41,196 bases of DNA from Chitinophagaceae bacterium UBA4857 (GTDB taxonomy: Bacteria; Bacteroidota; Bacteroidia; Chitinophagales; Chitinophagaceae): assembly GCA_002399735.1 (NCBI GenBank), contig DHEF01000011.1, forward strand, positions 1 through 41,196, in the 5' to 3' direction. Under the pieces are notes generated by a model, which worked only from the letters and a program-made list of their open reading frames with translations, was not told the origin of the DNA and did no database searches. The translations under genes were made by a program, and so were the position numbers. This document shows positions 8,612 to 16,991 of the stretch, in pieces. Each line of letters starts with the position of its first letter. Position 1 is the first letter of the stretch.

Positions 8612-8660
8612 ACGTACAAGAGTGCGACGCAACAAAAGTTCAATCAAGGGTGGGATGCCG
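8612..8660 (+). repeat. repeat family A copy
   Basis: The core ACAAGAGTGCGACGCAA lies in 8612-8632, which mirrors 8491-8511. Downstream TTCAATCAAGGGTGGGA is shared with the copy at 18801. Confidence 0.82.
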
Positions 8661-8726
8661 GAAACAAAATATCATTCTGCTTGGTTAGGTTTTACAGGCC
8701 CTTTAGGGATTAGGGCTGCTAGTAGC

Positions 8727-8766
8727 AAAAAAGCCGGTAACATAATTATTACATTATGTTATCGGC
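8727..8766 (-). terminator. intrinsic terminator of the amidase gene
   Basis: Arms 8733-8746 and 8753-8766 pair with a single G-U; the left arm reads GCCGGTAACATAAT. On the minus strand the hairpin is followed by six T residues (8732-8727), a classical intrinsic terminator located just after the amidase stop codon. Confidence 0.8.
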
Positions 8767-8793
8767 TGTTACTATTTTGTAAGAAAGACTTTT

Positions 8794-9780
8794 TTAAAAA
8801 GCTTTTTTCTTTTCTTCTAATGATTGGTTGCGGGCTTCCAGTCGGGCATTATAACTTTTTAAAGCATTAATTACATTGCCCACAATTTCCTCCTGACCTT
8901 TTTCGCTATTAATATATTTTTCTTCCTCGGTGTTGGAAATAAAACCAATTTCGATTAGTACACTTGGCATACCGGTAGCTTGTAAAACCCAAATACCTTT
9001 ATCGTTACGTTGTTTTACACCACGACTTACACGGCCAACAGCAGCAAACTCTTTTTCAATAAAATCGGCTAAAGAAAGACTTTTATGAAAATAGTTGTTA
9101 GCATAAACCAACATACGGGCCATTTCAACCGGATCAGAAGGGTCGGGTAGTTCTAGGGTAGAGGTGGAGTCTATCTCTCCGTAAAACTCATTGTTTTTAG
9201 TTAACGATTTTAGTTTATCGTCGTTTTTACTAACGGCCCAAATATAGGTTTCGGTACCGCGGGCTTTGTTTTCGCGGTACACATTTTCGTATTTGTAAGT
9301 GTAGTAAGTTTTCTTTTTGCGGTTTTTGCCTTTGCCTACATACTTAGTGTTGGCAATTTTATCAACCACTACTTTTTCGTACCAACCACCTGCTTTTTTA
9401 CCGGCCGAGTTACAGTGTACAGATATAAAAAGATCGGCTCCGGATGAGTTGGCTAAATCGGCACGATAACGTAAACCGGCGTTCATGTCGGGTTTATTGC
9501 CTGCCATAACATCAGTAGTACGGGTGTAAATAACTTTCATGTCGGGAAATTCTTTCTGAATGGCTTTTCCCAGTTTTAAAGATACGGCCAAACTAACCTG
9601 CGCTTCGGTAGAGAATGTACCCTTCGCACCAGGGTCAATGCCACCGTGTCCGGGGTCTATTATTATTTTCTTTATAGCCGACTTGCCTAAAGGAATACTG
9701 TCGTCGTGATTTTTATTAATAAATGATACAAGGGCAAAGAAAACAAGGACAAGGGTTGAGTATTTTAAAATGGACTTCAT
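8794..9780 (-). CDS. N-acetylmuramoyl-L-alanine amidase (Amidase_3)
   Basis: This zinc amidase cleaves the bond between N-acetylmuramic acid and L-alanine in peptidoglycan, usually during cell separation. An N-terminal membrane or signal segment (LVLVFFALVSF, residues 10-20) is followed by the catalytic domain: IIIDPGHGGIDPGAKG (zinc His45), a following glutamate in STEAQV, LFISVHCNSAG (zinc His) and SVLIEIGFISN (catalytic Glu). Between HCNS and the GTETY segment lies an insert rich in lysine and tyrosine (about residues 135-170), which may control access to the active site as in AmiB/AmiC-type enzymes. It is divergent from lptD, an envelope gene pair I recall as common in Bacteroidota. Confidence 0.92.
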   Translation of the reverse strand: MKSILKYSTLVLVFFALVSFINKNHDDSIPLGKSAIKKIIIDPGHGGIDPGAKGTFSTEAQVSLAVSLKLGKAIQKEFPDMKVIYTRTTDVMAGNKPDMNAGLRYRADLANSSGADLFISVHCNSAGKKAGGWYEKVVVDKIANTKYVGKGKNRKKKTYYTYKYENVYRENKARGTETYIWAVSKNDDKLKSLTKNNEFYGEIDSTSTLELPDPSDPVEMARMLVYANNYFHKSLSLADFIEKEFAAVGRVSRGVKQRNDKGIWVLQATGMPSVLIEIGFISNTEEEKYINSEKGQEEIVGNVINALKSYNARLEARNQSLEEKKKAF

Positions 9781-9899
9781 GAAAGGATAGTTATTTTTAA
9801 TAAATTCTTGCCGGTCTTATAATATTATATAATGGCTAAAATTATAATAATTTAAAGGGTTATTTTCAATCTTCACAATTTCTTTAAGAACTAATCATT

Positions 9900-9907
9900 T
9901 ACATTTG
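9900..9907 (+). promoter_or_regulatory. putative -7 box for lptD
   Basis: TACATTTG matches TAnnTTTG and ends 11 nt before the lptD ATG. There is no clear -33 TTG. If used, the leader would be only a few bases long. Confidence 0.3.
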
Positions 9908-9918
9908 CTGCTTACTGT

Positions 9919-12690
9919 ATGCTGCAACCGTACAAATTTAAAGTAAAAAATATTTTTTCCGCCACACTGACGCTAATATTAATATGTTCAGTAACGTGGA
10001 ACCTATCTGCTTTCCATACAACTGTACCTAATTTTTACAGTCCTTTAACAAATTTGCACGACACTATTCCACCGATAAAAGTTGATACAACATCCAAAAT
10101 AAAATTTGAAGGTTCAGATACTATACCGTCTAATAATATATTAGATAGTACAAAAGTGCAGGTAGTTGACAGCTTTTCGTTAAAACTTTCTAAAGATACG
10201 CTGTCTGCTCCTGTTAATTATTTTGCCGAAGACTCGGTGGTGATACTGATGTCTACAAAAAAAATAAAAATGTATGGCAAAACCAAAACAGAATATACCG
10301 ATATAACCTTAACGGCTCCTACGGTAGAAATTGACCAGGCCACAAATATATTAACTGCAGTGCGGTCAGTGGATTCTACAGGTAGTACCGCAGATTATGC
10401 CAATTTCAAACAAAGCGAAAACGAATTTAACAGTGATACTATAAGGTATAATTTTAAAACCCAAAAGGGACTTACAAAAAATACCATCAGCGAGCAAGGC
10501 GAATTTTTTGTACATATGGAAGATGCCAAGAAAGTAGATGCTGCTACCACTTTTGCCAAAAGAGGTTTTTTTACTACCTGCAATTTAGATCATCCTCACT
10601 TTGGTTTCAGGGCGGGTAAATTAAAACTGGTTAACCAAAAGCTGGCAGTAACCGGCCCGGTGCATCCCGAGTTTGAAGATGTACCTGTACCTATTTATTT
10701 GCCTTTTGGTTTTTTTCCTTTAACTAAAGGCCGTAGAGGTGGTTTTATTATGCCTCAGTTTGAAACAAACGATTTATGGGGTATTGGTTTGTCGGGTGGT
10801 GGTTACTATCTTACTTTTAATAATAATGATATTTGGGATGCACGCATAACGGGTGATATTTACTCTTATGGAGGCTGGGCATTAAATATTAACCCAACCT
10901 ATCGTAAACGCTATCGTTATTCGGGTAGTTTTAACCTGGGTTATAGGTTTACTAAAAACGCTTTTAAAGGCGATGCTGATTATAGTGCCCAACATAACTA
11001 TGCTATTGTATGGTCACATGCTACCGACCCACGCTCAAGACCCGGTACCACATTTAACGCCAGTGTTAATGCCAGCTCAACCAGGTTTAACCAAAATATA
11101 CCCAACAATACAAGGGCAAATTTGAATGGTAATATGGGATCATCTATTACCTATACTAAGGCCTGGGCTGATAAACCATTTAACTTAACTGTAAGTGGTA
11201 ACCACCAACAAAATAACCAAACCAATAATGTGACTATTGGGTTGCCGGATATAGCTTTTTCCATGGGTAATATTTATCCTTTTCAAAAAGAAGATTACTC
11301 AGGCCCTAAAAAATGGTTTCACCAATTAAGTATTGCGTATCAGGGTAATTTTAGAAACGCAGTAACATTTAATGATACTGTTAATGCAAGACAACAGTAT
11401 GGAAAATCTTTCCTGGCACATATATTTGACACCTTGCAGTGGGGTATGCAAAACAATATACCCATTACCGTAGCATTACCTTCTATTGCCAACGGTGCCG
11501 TACAGGTCGCACCAAGTATTTCTTATTCAAATATTGTTGCCAGTAAACGTACATTTTATAACTGGAACGATGTGGCAGATTCACTTGAAACCAGAACTAC
11601 AAAAGGTGCTTTTGTAGATCATCAGGCAAGTTTTGGTTTATCATTCAATACAAGTGTTTTTGGTACATTCAATTTTAATAAAGGCAATGTAAAAGCTTTA
11701 CGCCATGTAATAAGACCTACATTTAGCGTTAATTATCGTCCCGATTTGTCTAGACAGTATTATTCGTTAGTACAAACTGATACCAGTGGCAAAATGAGGC
11801 AGATGGGCCAACTATTGATTGGTAATGTATATAATGGTTATGGATCTGGCCGCTTTGGAGGTATAAACTTTGGTATAGACAATAACCTGGAAATGAAAGT
11901 ACGGGCCAAGAAAGCAAAAGATGGCGATACGGCAACGGCATCCGGCGAGGATAGAAAAGTAAGACTGATTGATGGTTTAAGTGTTACCAGTGCTTATAAC
12001 TTTTTTGCAGATTCTTTGCGGTTACAACCTTTTAGCCTGAGTTTTAGAACCAATCTTTTTGAAAAAATAAGTATAACGGCAGGTGGTAATGTCAATCCAT
12101 ATCGTGTAGACAATACCGGTAGTCCTATTAATAAACTGTATTGGCAGGGCAGCGATTTTAAAATAGGACGTTTGACGAATGCTAATATCTCCATGTCAAC
12201 AAGCTTCCAGAGCAAACCTAAAGACCCGGAGAAGGAAAAAGAAAAACAGGATTACCAACGCCAGCAAATTAATGACCCTTTATTGGCAGCCGAGCAACAA
12301 AGATTGTTAGAATACATGCGTCAGAACCCGGCTGAGTTTGTTGATTTTAATATTCCCTGGTCCATTAATCTTAGTTATTCGTTAAGCTATACCAATCAGT
12401 TTAATAATTCTACTTTAAAGTTTGATAAAAGTATTACCAATAATGCCAATTTTACCGGGAGTTTTAATCTTACTCCAAAATGGAATTTTAGCGTAAACGG
12501 TTATTACGATATTACTAATACAAAACTACAAACTTTTTCTATGGCCATTTCACGTGACCTGCATTGCTGGCAAATGGCTATTAACGTTACACCAATTGGC
12601 CCGTTCCGTTTTTTCAACTTTACTATCAGTCCTAAATCTTCACTGTTACAAGATCTTAAAGTTAACCGTACCAGAACTTTCCAGAATTAG
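9919..12690 (+). CDS. lptD: LPS-assembly outer membrane protein, LptD-like
   Basis: LptD inserts lipopolysaccharide into the outer leaflet of the outer membrane. The 923-residue product has an N-terminal hydrophobic segment (ATLTLILICSVTWNLSAF), then an OstA/LptA-like periplasmic region (KIKMYGKTKTEYTDITLTAPTVEIDQATN). A long barrel follows, with LPFGFFPLTKGRRGGFIMPQFE and, near the end, AISRDLHCWQMAINVTPIGPFRFFNFTISPKSS, both typical of the Bacteroidota LptD branch. A charged linker (about residues 770-800, KPKDPEKEKEKQDYQRQQ) interrupts the barrel. The C-terminal residues are RTRTFQN. The gene is divergent from the amidase. A short-period repeat array begins exactly at its stop codon. Confidence 0.88.
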   Translation: MLQPYKFKVKNIFSATLTLILICSVTWNLSAFHTTVPNFYSPLTNLHDTIPPIKVDTTSKIKFEGSDTIPSNNILDSTKVQVVDSFSLKLSKDTLSAPVNYFAEDSVVILMSTKKIKMYGKTKTEYTDITLTAPTVEIDQATNILTAVRSVDSTGSTADYANFKQSENEFNSDTIRYNFKTQKGLTKNTISEQGEFFVHMEDAKKVDAATTFAKRGFFTTCNLDHPHFGFRAGKLKLVNQKLAVTGPVHPEFEDVPVPIYLPFGFFPLTKGRRGGFIMPQFETNDLWGIGLSGGGYYLTFNNNDIWDARITGDIYSYGGWALNINPTYRKRYRYSGSFNLGYRFTKNAFKGDADYSAQHNYAIVWSHATDPRSRPGTTFNASVNASSTRFNQNIPNNTRANLNGNMGSSITYTKAWADKPFNLTVSGNHQQNNQTNNVTIGLPDIAFSMGNIYPFQKEDYSGPKKWFHQLSIAYQGNFRNAVTFNDTVNARQQYGKSFLAHIFDTLQWGMQNNIPITVALPSIANGAVQVAPSISYSNIVASKRTFYNWNDVADSLETRTTKGAFVDHQASFGLSFNTSVFGTFNFNKGNVKALRHVIRPTFSVNYRPDLSRQYYSLVQTDTSGKMRQMGQLLIGNVYNGYGSGRFGGINFGIDNNLEMKVRAKKAKDGDTATASGEDRKVRLIDGLSVTSAYNFFADSLRLQPFSLSFRTNLFEKISITAGGNVNPYRVDNTGSPINKLYWQGSDFKIGRLTNANISMSTSFQSKPKDPEKEKEKQDYQRQQINDPLLAAEQQRLLEYMRQNPAEFVDFNIPWSINLSYSLSYTNQFNNSTLKFDKSITNNANFTGSFNLTPKWNFSVNGYYDITNTKLQTFSMAISRDLHCWQMAINVTPIGPFRFFNFTISPKSSLLQDLKVNRTRTFQN

Positions 12691-12766
12691 TCGGAAGTCG
12701 GAGAGACCGAGAGTCGGTAAGAGAGCGATTCATAATCGAATATTGACGATTGAATATTTAATTATA
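12688..12766 (+). repeat. short-period repeat arrays B and E-like
   Basis: The array starts in the lptD stop codon (TAGTCGGAAGTCGG) and continues with degenerate AGTCGG units to about 12720. An E-like stretch with ATTCATAATCGAATATTG and ATTGAATATT follows. The same B-type units occur at 21918, 34771 and 37687. Confidence 0.6.
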
Positions 12767-12841
12767 ACTGGCCGATGTCTGACTTAATACTTATACTCCG
12801 GTTAAAGCTGGAGGCAATAATGAATACCACACCATACACAA

Positions 12842-12920
12842 TGCTGGTTAGCGAATAGAAAGTACCGCCGACAAGTCGGGGTGCACCCTGCACAATGTTG
12901 AGTAATGTTACAGGCGCTCC
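12842..12920 (+). repeat. degenerate repeat family A copy without core
   Basis: GCTGGTTAGCGAATAGAAAG (from 12844) closely resembles the reverse complement of the 3' part of the family A copy at 21854-21917. The GTGCGACGCAA core is missing. At 12900-12918 GAGTAATGTTACAGG followed by GC matches positions 1-18 of the first copy in the window. A small hairpin CCGACAAGTCGG lies between. Confidence 0.5.
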
Positions 12921-13003
12921 GATTAAAATACGGAGTACTGCCCCGAATCAAACGCACCTTGCTAAGCTCGGGGTTAGAAACATTTTGGCCAATAGAATTG
13001 ATG

Positions 13004-13049
13004 CAGCACAAGAGTGCGACGGAAGTAAAGCTCATTAGTATTACTACAG
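13004..13049 (+). repeat. repeat family A copy (core AGAGTGCGAC)
   Basis: GCAGCACAAGAGTGCGACGG is followed by AAGTAAAGCTC and ATTACTACAG. The core differs by one base from the consensus AGAGTGCGACGCAA. The whole gap 12691-13140 contains only repeats and no gene that I can support. Confidence 0.75.
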
Positions 13050-13140
13050 TTGATACAATAAAAAAAGGGCCTACAACAGCAGTTTTTTTATTTAGAAAAA
13101 ATAATACTTTAATGACTGTAAGTTAGAAAGAATTTATAAC

Positions 13141-13530
13141 TCATTCTTTCGTTGCGCATGTATCTGCACAAATACAGGTTACTTTTAATTTCCAGTTGGG
13201 GATTGTTGCATAGGTGCCAATACTGGCGTTAACCATCCATTCTTTCCCATAGTAAGAGGGCATTGAATAATTTAGTACTCCATCATAAATAGCATTGGTA
13301 GAGTCTAACGCAGCCCAACCAGCGCTGATAACATTTTTGCCTGTAGGACATTTTACGATTAACTGTTTGTTTGTGTTTTTGTTTAAATCAGTTGTGGCAG
13401 ATACTAATTCGTAACCGGCAATAACGGCGCAACTGGCTGTGTTAGTGGGAGGAGTTGGAGTAGTAGGTTCCGGATTGCATGCAATAAATACAATAGCCAT
13501 AAGCATGGCACTAATAGTAGCACGTTTCAT
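13141..13530 (-). CDS. small secreted lipoprotein, function unknown
   Basis: The 129-residue product starts with a lipoprotein signal peptide: MKRATISAMLMAIVFIAC with the lipobox cysteine at residue 18. A short Pro/Thr linker (PEPTTPTPPTNT) and a domain of about 95 residues follow. That domain has four further cysteines (ASCAV, VKCPTG, and TCICADTC near the end), which may form disulfides in the periplasm or at the cell surface. I do not recognise the domain. Nearby envelope genes do not indicate a specific role. A TATTTTTG box (13589-13582) lies 51 nt upstream on the minus strand. Confidence 0.75.
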   Translation of the reverse strand: MKRATISAMLMAIVFIACNPEPTTPTPPTNTASCAVIAGYELVSATTDLNKNTNKQLIVKCPTGKNVISAGWAALDSTNAIYDGVLNYSMPSYYGKEWMVNASIGTYATIPNWKLKVTCICADTCATKE

Positions 13531-13581
13531 ATTATTTGGTTTAAGGTTTAATAATTGAATTTAACAACTTTTTATTGAACC

Positions 13582-13589
13582 CAAAAATA
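13582..13589 (-). promoter_or_regulatory. putative -7 box for the small lipoprotein gene
   Basis: On the minus strand TATTTTTG matches TAnnTTTG, 51 nt before the ATG at 13530. No -33 box is visible at the right spacing. Confidence 0.25.
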
Positions 13590-13611
13590 ATATGCTTGTA
13601 AACGTTTGTGT

Positions 13612-14346
13612 TTAATTATGCTTGTTAAAGTAATTCCACATAGCAGCAAAAGTCTGTTCTTTAACTTCGGTAACAGTTAAGCCTGCCGGGTTAATGGGCG
13701 GAAGGAAATGTATCTCTAAACGCTTTGGCAAAAAGAAAAATGTTTTATGAAGTGGCACTGCTTTTTTTGTATTAAGTATTACAGCAGGCATAACGGCATG
13801 GCCTGTATCAACCGATAATTTAAACGCACCATCATAAAACTTTTTCAATGGTTCTTTGGTGCGGTTGCGGGTACCCTCGGGGTAAATACACATATGCATA
13901 CCTAAGGTTAATACTTTCTTCATTTCTTCAAAACTTCTCCGGCGGCTTAATTCATTATTACGGTCAACCAATACCGATCCTTTTGAATAGTACCAACCAA
14001 ACAAAGGGATTTTTGCAAAGGAAGTTTTAGCAATCGTTTTATTGGCACCTGGTATAAAGGCAGAAGAAAGCGGAATATCCATTAATGAATTATGGTTGCA
14101 AGTAATAATGTAGCCTTCACCTTTTTTAAAGTGTTGTTTACCTTTTACCCTGATGGGGCAGCCAACTAATCGTAGCCACACTTCCATCCATATACGAGCC
14201 AGTTTTATAAAGTAACGCATACCCATTGGGTCTGGCATAAGGTAAGCCAGCATTGACGGGATAAAGATGATTAAAAACGTAGCTACAAAACTTATCAGGC
14301 CCCAAAAAGCCCAAATACGACCGGCTATTTCACGCAACCATTTCAT
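13612..14346 (-). CDS. plsC: 1-acyl-sn-glycerol-3-phosphate acyltransferase (PlsC-type)
   Basis: This membrane acyltransferase converts lysophosphatidate to phosphatidate in phospholipid synthesis. From the chosen ATG (14346) it is 244 aa, with an N-terminal membrane segment (FWGLISFVATFLIIFIPSML), the catalytic NHNSLMD motif (His85 and Asp90, HX4D), KTSFAKIPLFGWYYSKGSVLVDR, and the phosphate-binding YPEGTRNR motif. A longer frame begins at 14436, but it would overlap the upstream Cys-cluster gene and adds no family-like residues. TACCTTTG (14359-14352) stands 5 nt before the chosen start. It may also act on other lysophospholipids or ornithine lipids; the name rests on motifs only. Confidence 0.87.
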   Translation of the reverse strand: MKWLREIAGRIWAFWGLISFVATFLIIFIPSMLAYLMPDPMGMRYFIKLARIWMEVWLRLVGCPIRVKGKQHFKKGEGYIITCNHNSLMDIPLSSAFIPGANKTIAKTSFAKIPLFGWYYSKGSVLVDRNNELSRRRSFEEMKKVLTLGMHMCIYPEGTRNRTKEPLKKFYDGAFKLSVDTGHAVMPAVILNTKKAVPLHKTFFFLPKRLEIHFLPPINPAGLTVTEVKEQTFAAMWNYFNKHN

Positions 14347-14351
14347 GGGCG

Positions 14352-14359
14352 CAAAGGTA
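14352..14359 (-). promoter_or_regulatory. putative -7 box for plsC
   Basis: On the minus strand TACCTTTG matches TAnnTTTG and ends 5 nt before the ATG at 14346. Used as a promoter it would give a nearly leaderless mRNA. There is no -33 box. It lies in the 41-bp gap after the Cys-cluster gene, so plsC may instead be read from upstream. Confidence 0.25.
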
Positions 14360-14387
14360 AGTGATAGTTGTAAGTGGTTAAGTTGAT

Positions 14388-14873
14388 TTATTTCTGTTGC
14401 AATAGTTTTTCCAAAACATAATAAGTGATGGGACAAAAACTGGCATTTTTTAAAGTAAGGTTTTGCCTTTTTATAATAATATCTTCATCGGTATAAGGGA
14501 AACGTCTGCAATCGGAAGGACGTTCATCGTAAATATTACAGGTATTATCGGTTTCGTTTAAAAAAGGACAAGGAGAGCTTTTTACTACAAAATCACCTTC
14601 CTCATCTACTTTTAAATAGGTATCAATAAACACGCTTTCACGCATGCCCATATATTTGGCTATACGTTTTACATCCGGAGTTTTAAACCGGGGCGAATAG
14701 TTTTTGCAGCAATTGGCGCAGGAAAGGCAATCCACTTTTTCAAAAGCTTCATCATGCAAAGCCGGTAATTGTTTTAATACCACATTTTTATTGGCACGCT
14801 GTAAGTACTGTTTGTACAGTTTACTGCGTTCTTTTGTTTTTTTCTGCCAATTTTTTAGAATGTCTTCCGGCAT
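14388..14873 (-). CDS. YkgJ-family cysteine cluster protein
   Basis: The 161-residue protein has the zinc- or iron-binding cysteine pattern of the YkgJ/CxxCxxCC family: CLSCANCCKNYSPRF, then PCPFLNETDNTCNIYDERPSDCRRFPY, then FCPITYY. The molecular role of the family is not well established. It lies 41 bp upstream of plsC on the same strand, probably in one transcript. A TAATTTTG box (minus strand, 14904-14897) is 23 nt before its ATG. Confidence 0.88.
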   Translation of the reverse strand: MPEDILKNWQKKTKERSKLYKQYLQRANKNVVLKQLPALHDEAFEKVDCLSCANCCKNYSPRFKTPDVKRIAKYMGMRESVFIDTYLKVDEEGDFVVKSSPCPFLNETDNTCNIYDERPSDCRRFPYTDEDIIIKRQNLTLKNASFCPITYYVLEKLLQQK

Positions 14874-14896
14874 GTTGCGGTATTAATTTAAAAAAG

Positions 14897-14904
14897 CAAA
14901 ATTA
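14897..14904 (-). promoter_or_regulatory. putative -7 box for the ykgJ-like / plsC pair
   Basis: On the minus strand TAATTTTG matches TAnnTTTG, 23 nt before the start codon. I find no -33 box at standard spacing. Confidence 0.3.
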
Positions 14905-15106
14905 GGCATAATTAAATTGTTAATCGGGTCATGTAAGTACAGTACGGTTAAGTAAAACGATTATTACTTTGAAGTCAATATTTACACTTGAATACAATGG
15001 ATAATTATACGGGTAAAAACCAATAAACGGCTGTTTAAAACTGTTTCGCCTTCATCGCTTACATTTTCAGCATTTTATCTTAATTTCGGCCAAAATTTTA
15101 AGGTAC

Positions 15107-16756
15107 ATGGCTGAAAAGATATTAATGCCCCGACTTAGCGATACTATGACAGAAGGTGTAATAGCTGCCTGGCATAAAAAAGTGGGTGATACGGTAAAAA
15201 AAGGCGACTTATTAGCAGAAGTAGAAACTGACAAAGCTACCATGGAACTGGAAAGTTATAAAGATGGTGTGCTTTTACATATTGGTACTGAAAAAGGCGG
15301 TAAACTACAAGTGGATGATTTATTAGCCATAGTAGGCACTGCGGGTGAAGATATTTCTGGTTTATTAGGTGGCGGAGCTACTCCGGCAACTGAAAATAAA
15401 GAAACCAAAAAAGAAGAAAAGGCCTCTGCGCCTGCTGAGAAAGAAGCTCCTGCAAAAAAAAATGGTGGCGCATCTTTGGATGTTTCTAAAATGGAAGAAG
15501 TGGTTTTAATGCCCCGTCTTAGCGATACCATGACCGAAGGTGTAATAGCCGGTTGGAATAAAAATATTGGCGATGATGTGAAAAAAGGTGATGTGTTGGC
15601 CGAAATTGAAACTGATAAAGCTACGATGGAGCTGGAAAGCTACAAAAATGGTAAACTTTTATTTCAGGGTGCAAAAAAAGGCGAAAAAATACAAGTAAAC
15701 GATCTGCTTTGTATAATTGGCGAAGAAGGTAAAGTAGATGTTGATGCTATTGTTGCGGCCGTAAAAGGTGGTGGCGCTGCTGTTGCATCTGCAGAAACAA
15801 AAGAAGCAGAACCTGAAAAGGAAGCCGCTGCTACAAATCAAACTGCTGGTCAGGAAGAGTCAGTCTCATCTAACGACGGAAGCCGTGTAAAAGCTTCTCC
15901 ATTAGCAAAAAAATTAGCATCAGAAAAAGGTATCGATATTAATAAAGTGAAAGGCTCCGGTGATGGTGGCCGTATTGTAAAATCGGATATTGATAACTTT
16001 AAAGAAACCGCAGCACCTGCTGCTACAAGCACAAGTTCAGCTAAACCTGCCGCTGCTGCTACACCAGCCGGTACTGTAAGTTTTGATGAAGTGCCGGTTT
16101 CGCAAATGCGTAAAGTAATTGCCAAGCGTTTAAGCGAAAGCTTATTTACCGCTCCGCATTTTTACTTAACCATGCAAATTGACATGGATGCAGCCGTTGC
16201 CGGTCGTGCAAAAATTAATGAATTCAGCCCGGTTAAAGTATCGTTTAACGATATGGTGTTAAAAGCCTGTGCTATTGCATTAAAACAACACCCGGCGGTT
16301 AACAGTAGCTGGTTAGGCGATAAAATCCGCACCAACCACCATGTTAACATTGGTGTTGCTGTAGCGGTAGAAGATGGTTTATTAGTACCTGTTGTTCGTT
16401 TTGCCGATGGTAAATCATTATCTACTATTTCCGGAGAGGTAAAAGAGTTTGCTAAAAAAGCAAAAGATAAAAAACTACAACCTGCCGATTGGGAAGGAAG
16501 TACTTTCACTATCTCAAACTTAGGTATGTTTGGTATAGATGAGTTTACTGCCATTATCAATCCTCCTGATGCTTGTATTTTAGCAGTTGGTGGTATTAGC
16601 CAGGTTCCGGTTGTTAAAAATGGACAGGTTGTTCCGGGTAATATTATGAAAGTAACTTTAAGTTGCGACCATAGAGTAGTAGACGGTGCAACAGGTGCAG
16701 CTTTCTTACAAACATTGAAAAACTTACTAGAAGAGCCGTTAAGAATGTTGGCTTAA
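15107..16756 (+). CDS. aceF: pyruvate dehydrogenase complex E2 (dihydrolipoamide acetyltransferase)
   Basis: E2 forms the core of the pyruvate dehydrogenase complex and transfers the acetyl group to CoA. The 549-residue protein has two lipoyl domains with ETDKATMELESY motifs (lipoyl lysines K43 and K171), joined by Ala/Glu/Lys-rich linkers. A peripheral-subunit-binding domain follows (VKASPLAKKLASEKGIDINKVKGSGDGGRIVKSDI, about residues 262-297), then a catalytic domain with SCDHRVVDG (His522, Asp526). The double lipoyl layout and Ala-rich linkers fit pyruvate-type E2 more than oxoglutarate-type. E1 and E3 genes are not in the window. A T-rich hairpin terminator follows at 16801. Confidence 0.94.
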   Translation: MAEKILMPRLSDTMTEGVIAAWHKKVGDTVKKGDLLAEVETDKATMELESYKDGVLLHIGTEKGGKLQVDDLLAIVGTAGEDISGLLGGGATPATENKETKKEEKASAPAEKEAPAKKNGGASLDVSKMEEVVLMPRLSDTMTEGVIAGWNKNIGDDVKKGDVLAEIETDKATMELESYKNGKLLFQGAKKGEKIQVNDLLCIIGEEGKVDVDAIVAAVKGGGAAVASAETKEAEPEKEAAATNQTAGQEESVSSNDGSRVKASPLAKKLASEKGIDINKVKGSGDGGRIVKSDIDNFKETAAPAATSTSSAKPAAAATPAGTVSFDEVPVSQMRKVIAKRLSESLFTAPHFYLTMQIDMDAAVAGRAKINEFSPVKVSFNDMVLKACAIALKQHPAVNSSWLGDKIRTNHHVNIGVAVAVEDGLLVPVVRFADGKSLSTISGEVKEFAKKAKDKKLQPADWEGSTFTISNLGMFGIDEFTAIINPPDACILAVGGISQVPVVKNGQVVPGNIMKVTLSCDHRVVDGATGAAFLQTLKNLLEEPLRMLA

Positions 16757-16760
16757 TATA

Positions 16761-16793
16761 ATTGACAGTTGACAATGGACAATTGACAATTTG
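16761..16793 (+). repeat. short-period repeat array C (GACAATT)
   Basis: Degenerate units of ATTGACA/GACAATT run from just after the aceF stop codon to 16793. Related arrays lie at 21990 and 37652. Confidence 0.6.
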
Positions 16794-16800
16794 TTATAAG

Positions 16801-16840
16801 AAAAAAGGACAAAATTTATATTTTGTCCTTTTTTTATTTT
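16801..16840 (+). terminator. intrinsic terminator of aceF
   Basis: The arms 16801-16815 (AAAAAAGGACAAAAT) and 16820-16834 are exact reverse complements with a 4-nt loop. The T-rich tail continues past 16834. It can work in both directions. Confidence 0.85.
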
Positions 16841-16855
16841 TTGTTAGTCAGCTTT

Positions 16856-16916
16856 AGTAATGTTAATCATCGTCCCTTGCATCGCACACTGCAACAGCAT
16901 ATCGCTAATCAGCAGA
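16856..16916 (-). repeat. repeat family A copy
   Basis: Read on the plus strand: AGTAATGTTAATCATCGTCC, then TTGCATCGCACACTGCAAC, then CGCTAATCAGCAG. The core TTGCATCGCACAC differs by one base from TTGCGTCGCACAC found in the best-preserved copies. Confidence 0.75.
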
Positions 16917-16918
16917 AT

Positions 16919-16986
16919 AGTCAGTGAATTCACTACTCACTATTCACCATTCACTTCTATGAACCATTAACAATGAACTATTAACC
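16919..16986 (+). repeat. short-period repeat arrays E then D
   Basis: AGTGAATTCACTACTCAC and ATTCACCATTCAC (E) are followed by ATGAACCATTAAC and ATGAACTATTAAC (D). They follow the family A copy directly and end at the stop of the YciI-like gene. Confidence 0.6.
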
Positions 16987-16991
16987 ACGGC

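Larger units (their letters stand above)
8310..8793. other. intergenic region rich in repeats
   Basis: This 484-bp gap holds the promoter of the sugar dehydrogenase operon at its left end, two inverted copies of repeat family A (8468-8511 and 8612-8632), and the terminator of the amidase gene (8727-8766). I see no convincing gene; the open frames here run through the repeats. Confidence 0.7.

Noticed and set aside
8592..8870. 92-aa open frame on the plus strand
   Set aside because: It consists of a family A repeat, the amidase terminator and the antisense end of the amidase gene.
12802..13126. Two open frames of 73-77 aa on opposite strands
   Set aside because: Both run through degenerate family A repeats, overlap each other and show no domain or signal.
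14347..14436. N-terminal extension of the PlsC-like protein
   Set aside because: It overlaps the upstream Cys-cluster gene and adds no residues typical of the family; the ATG at 14346 is a better start.
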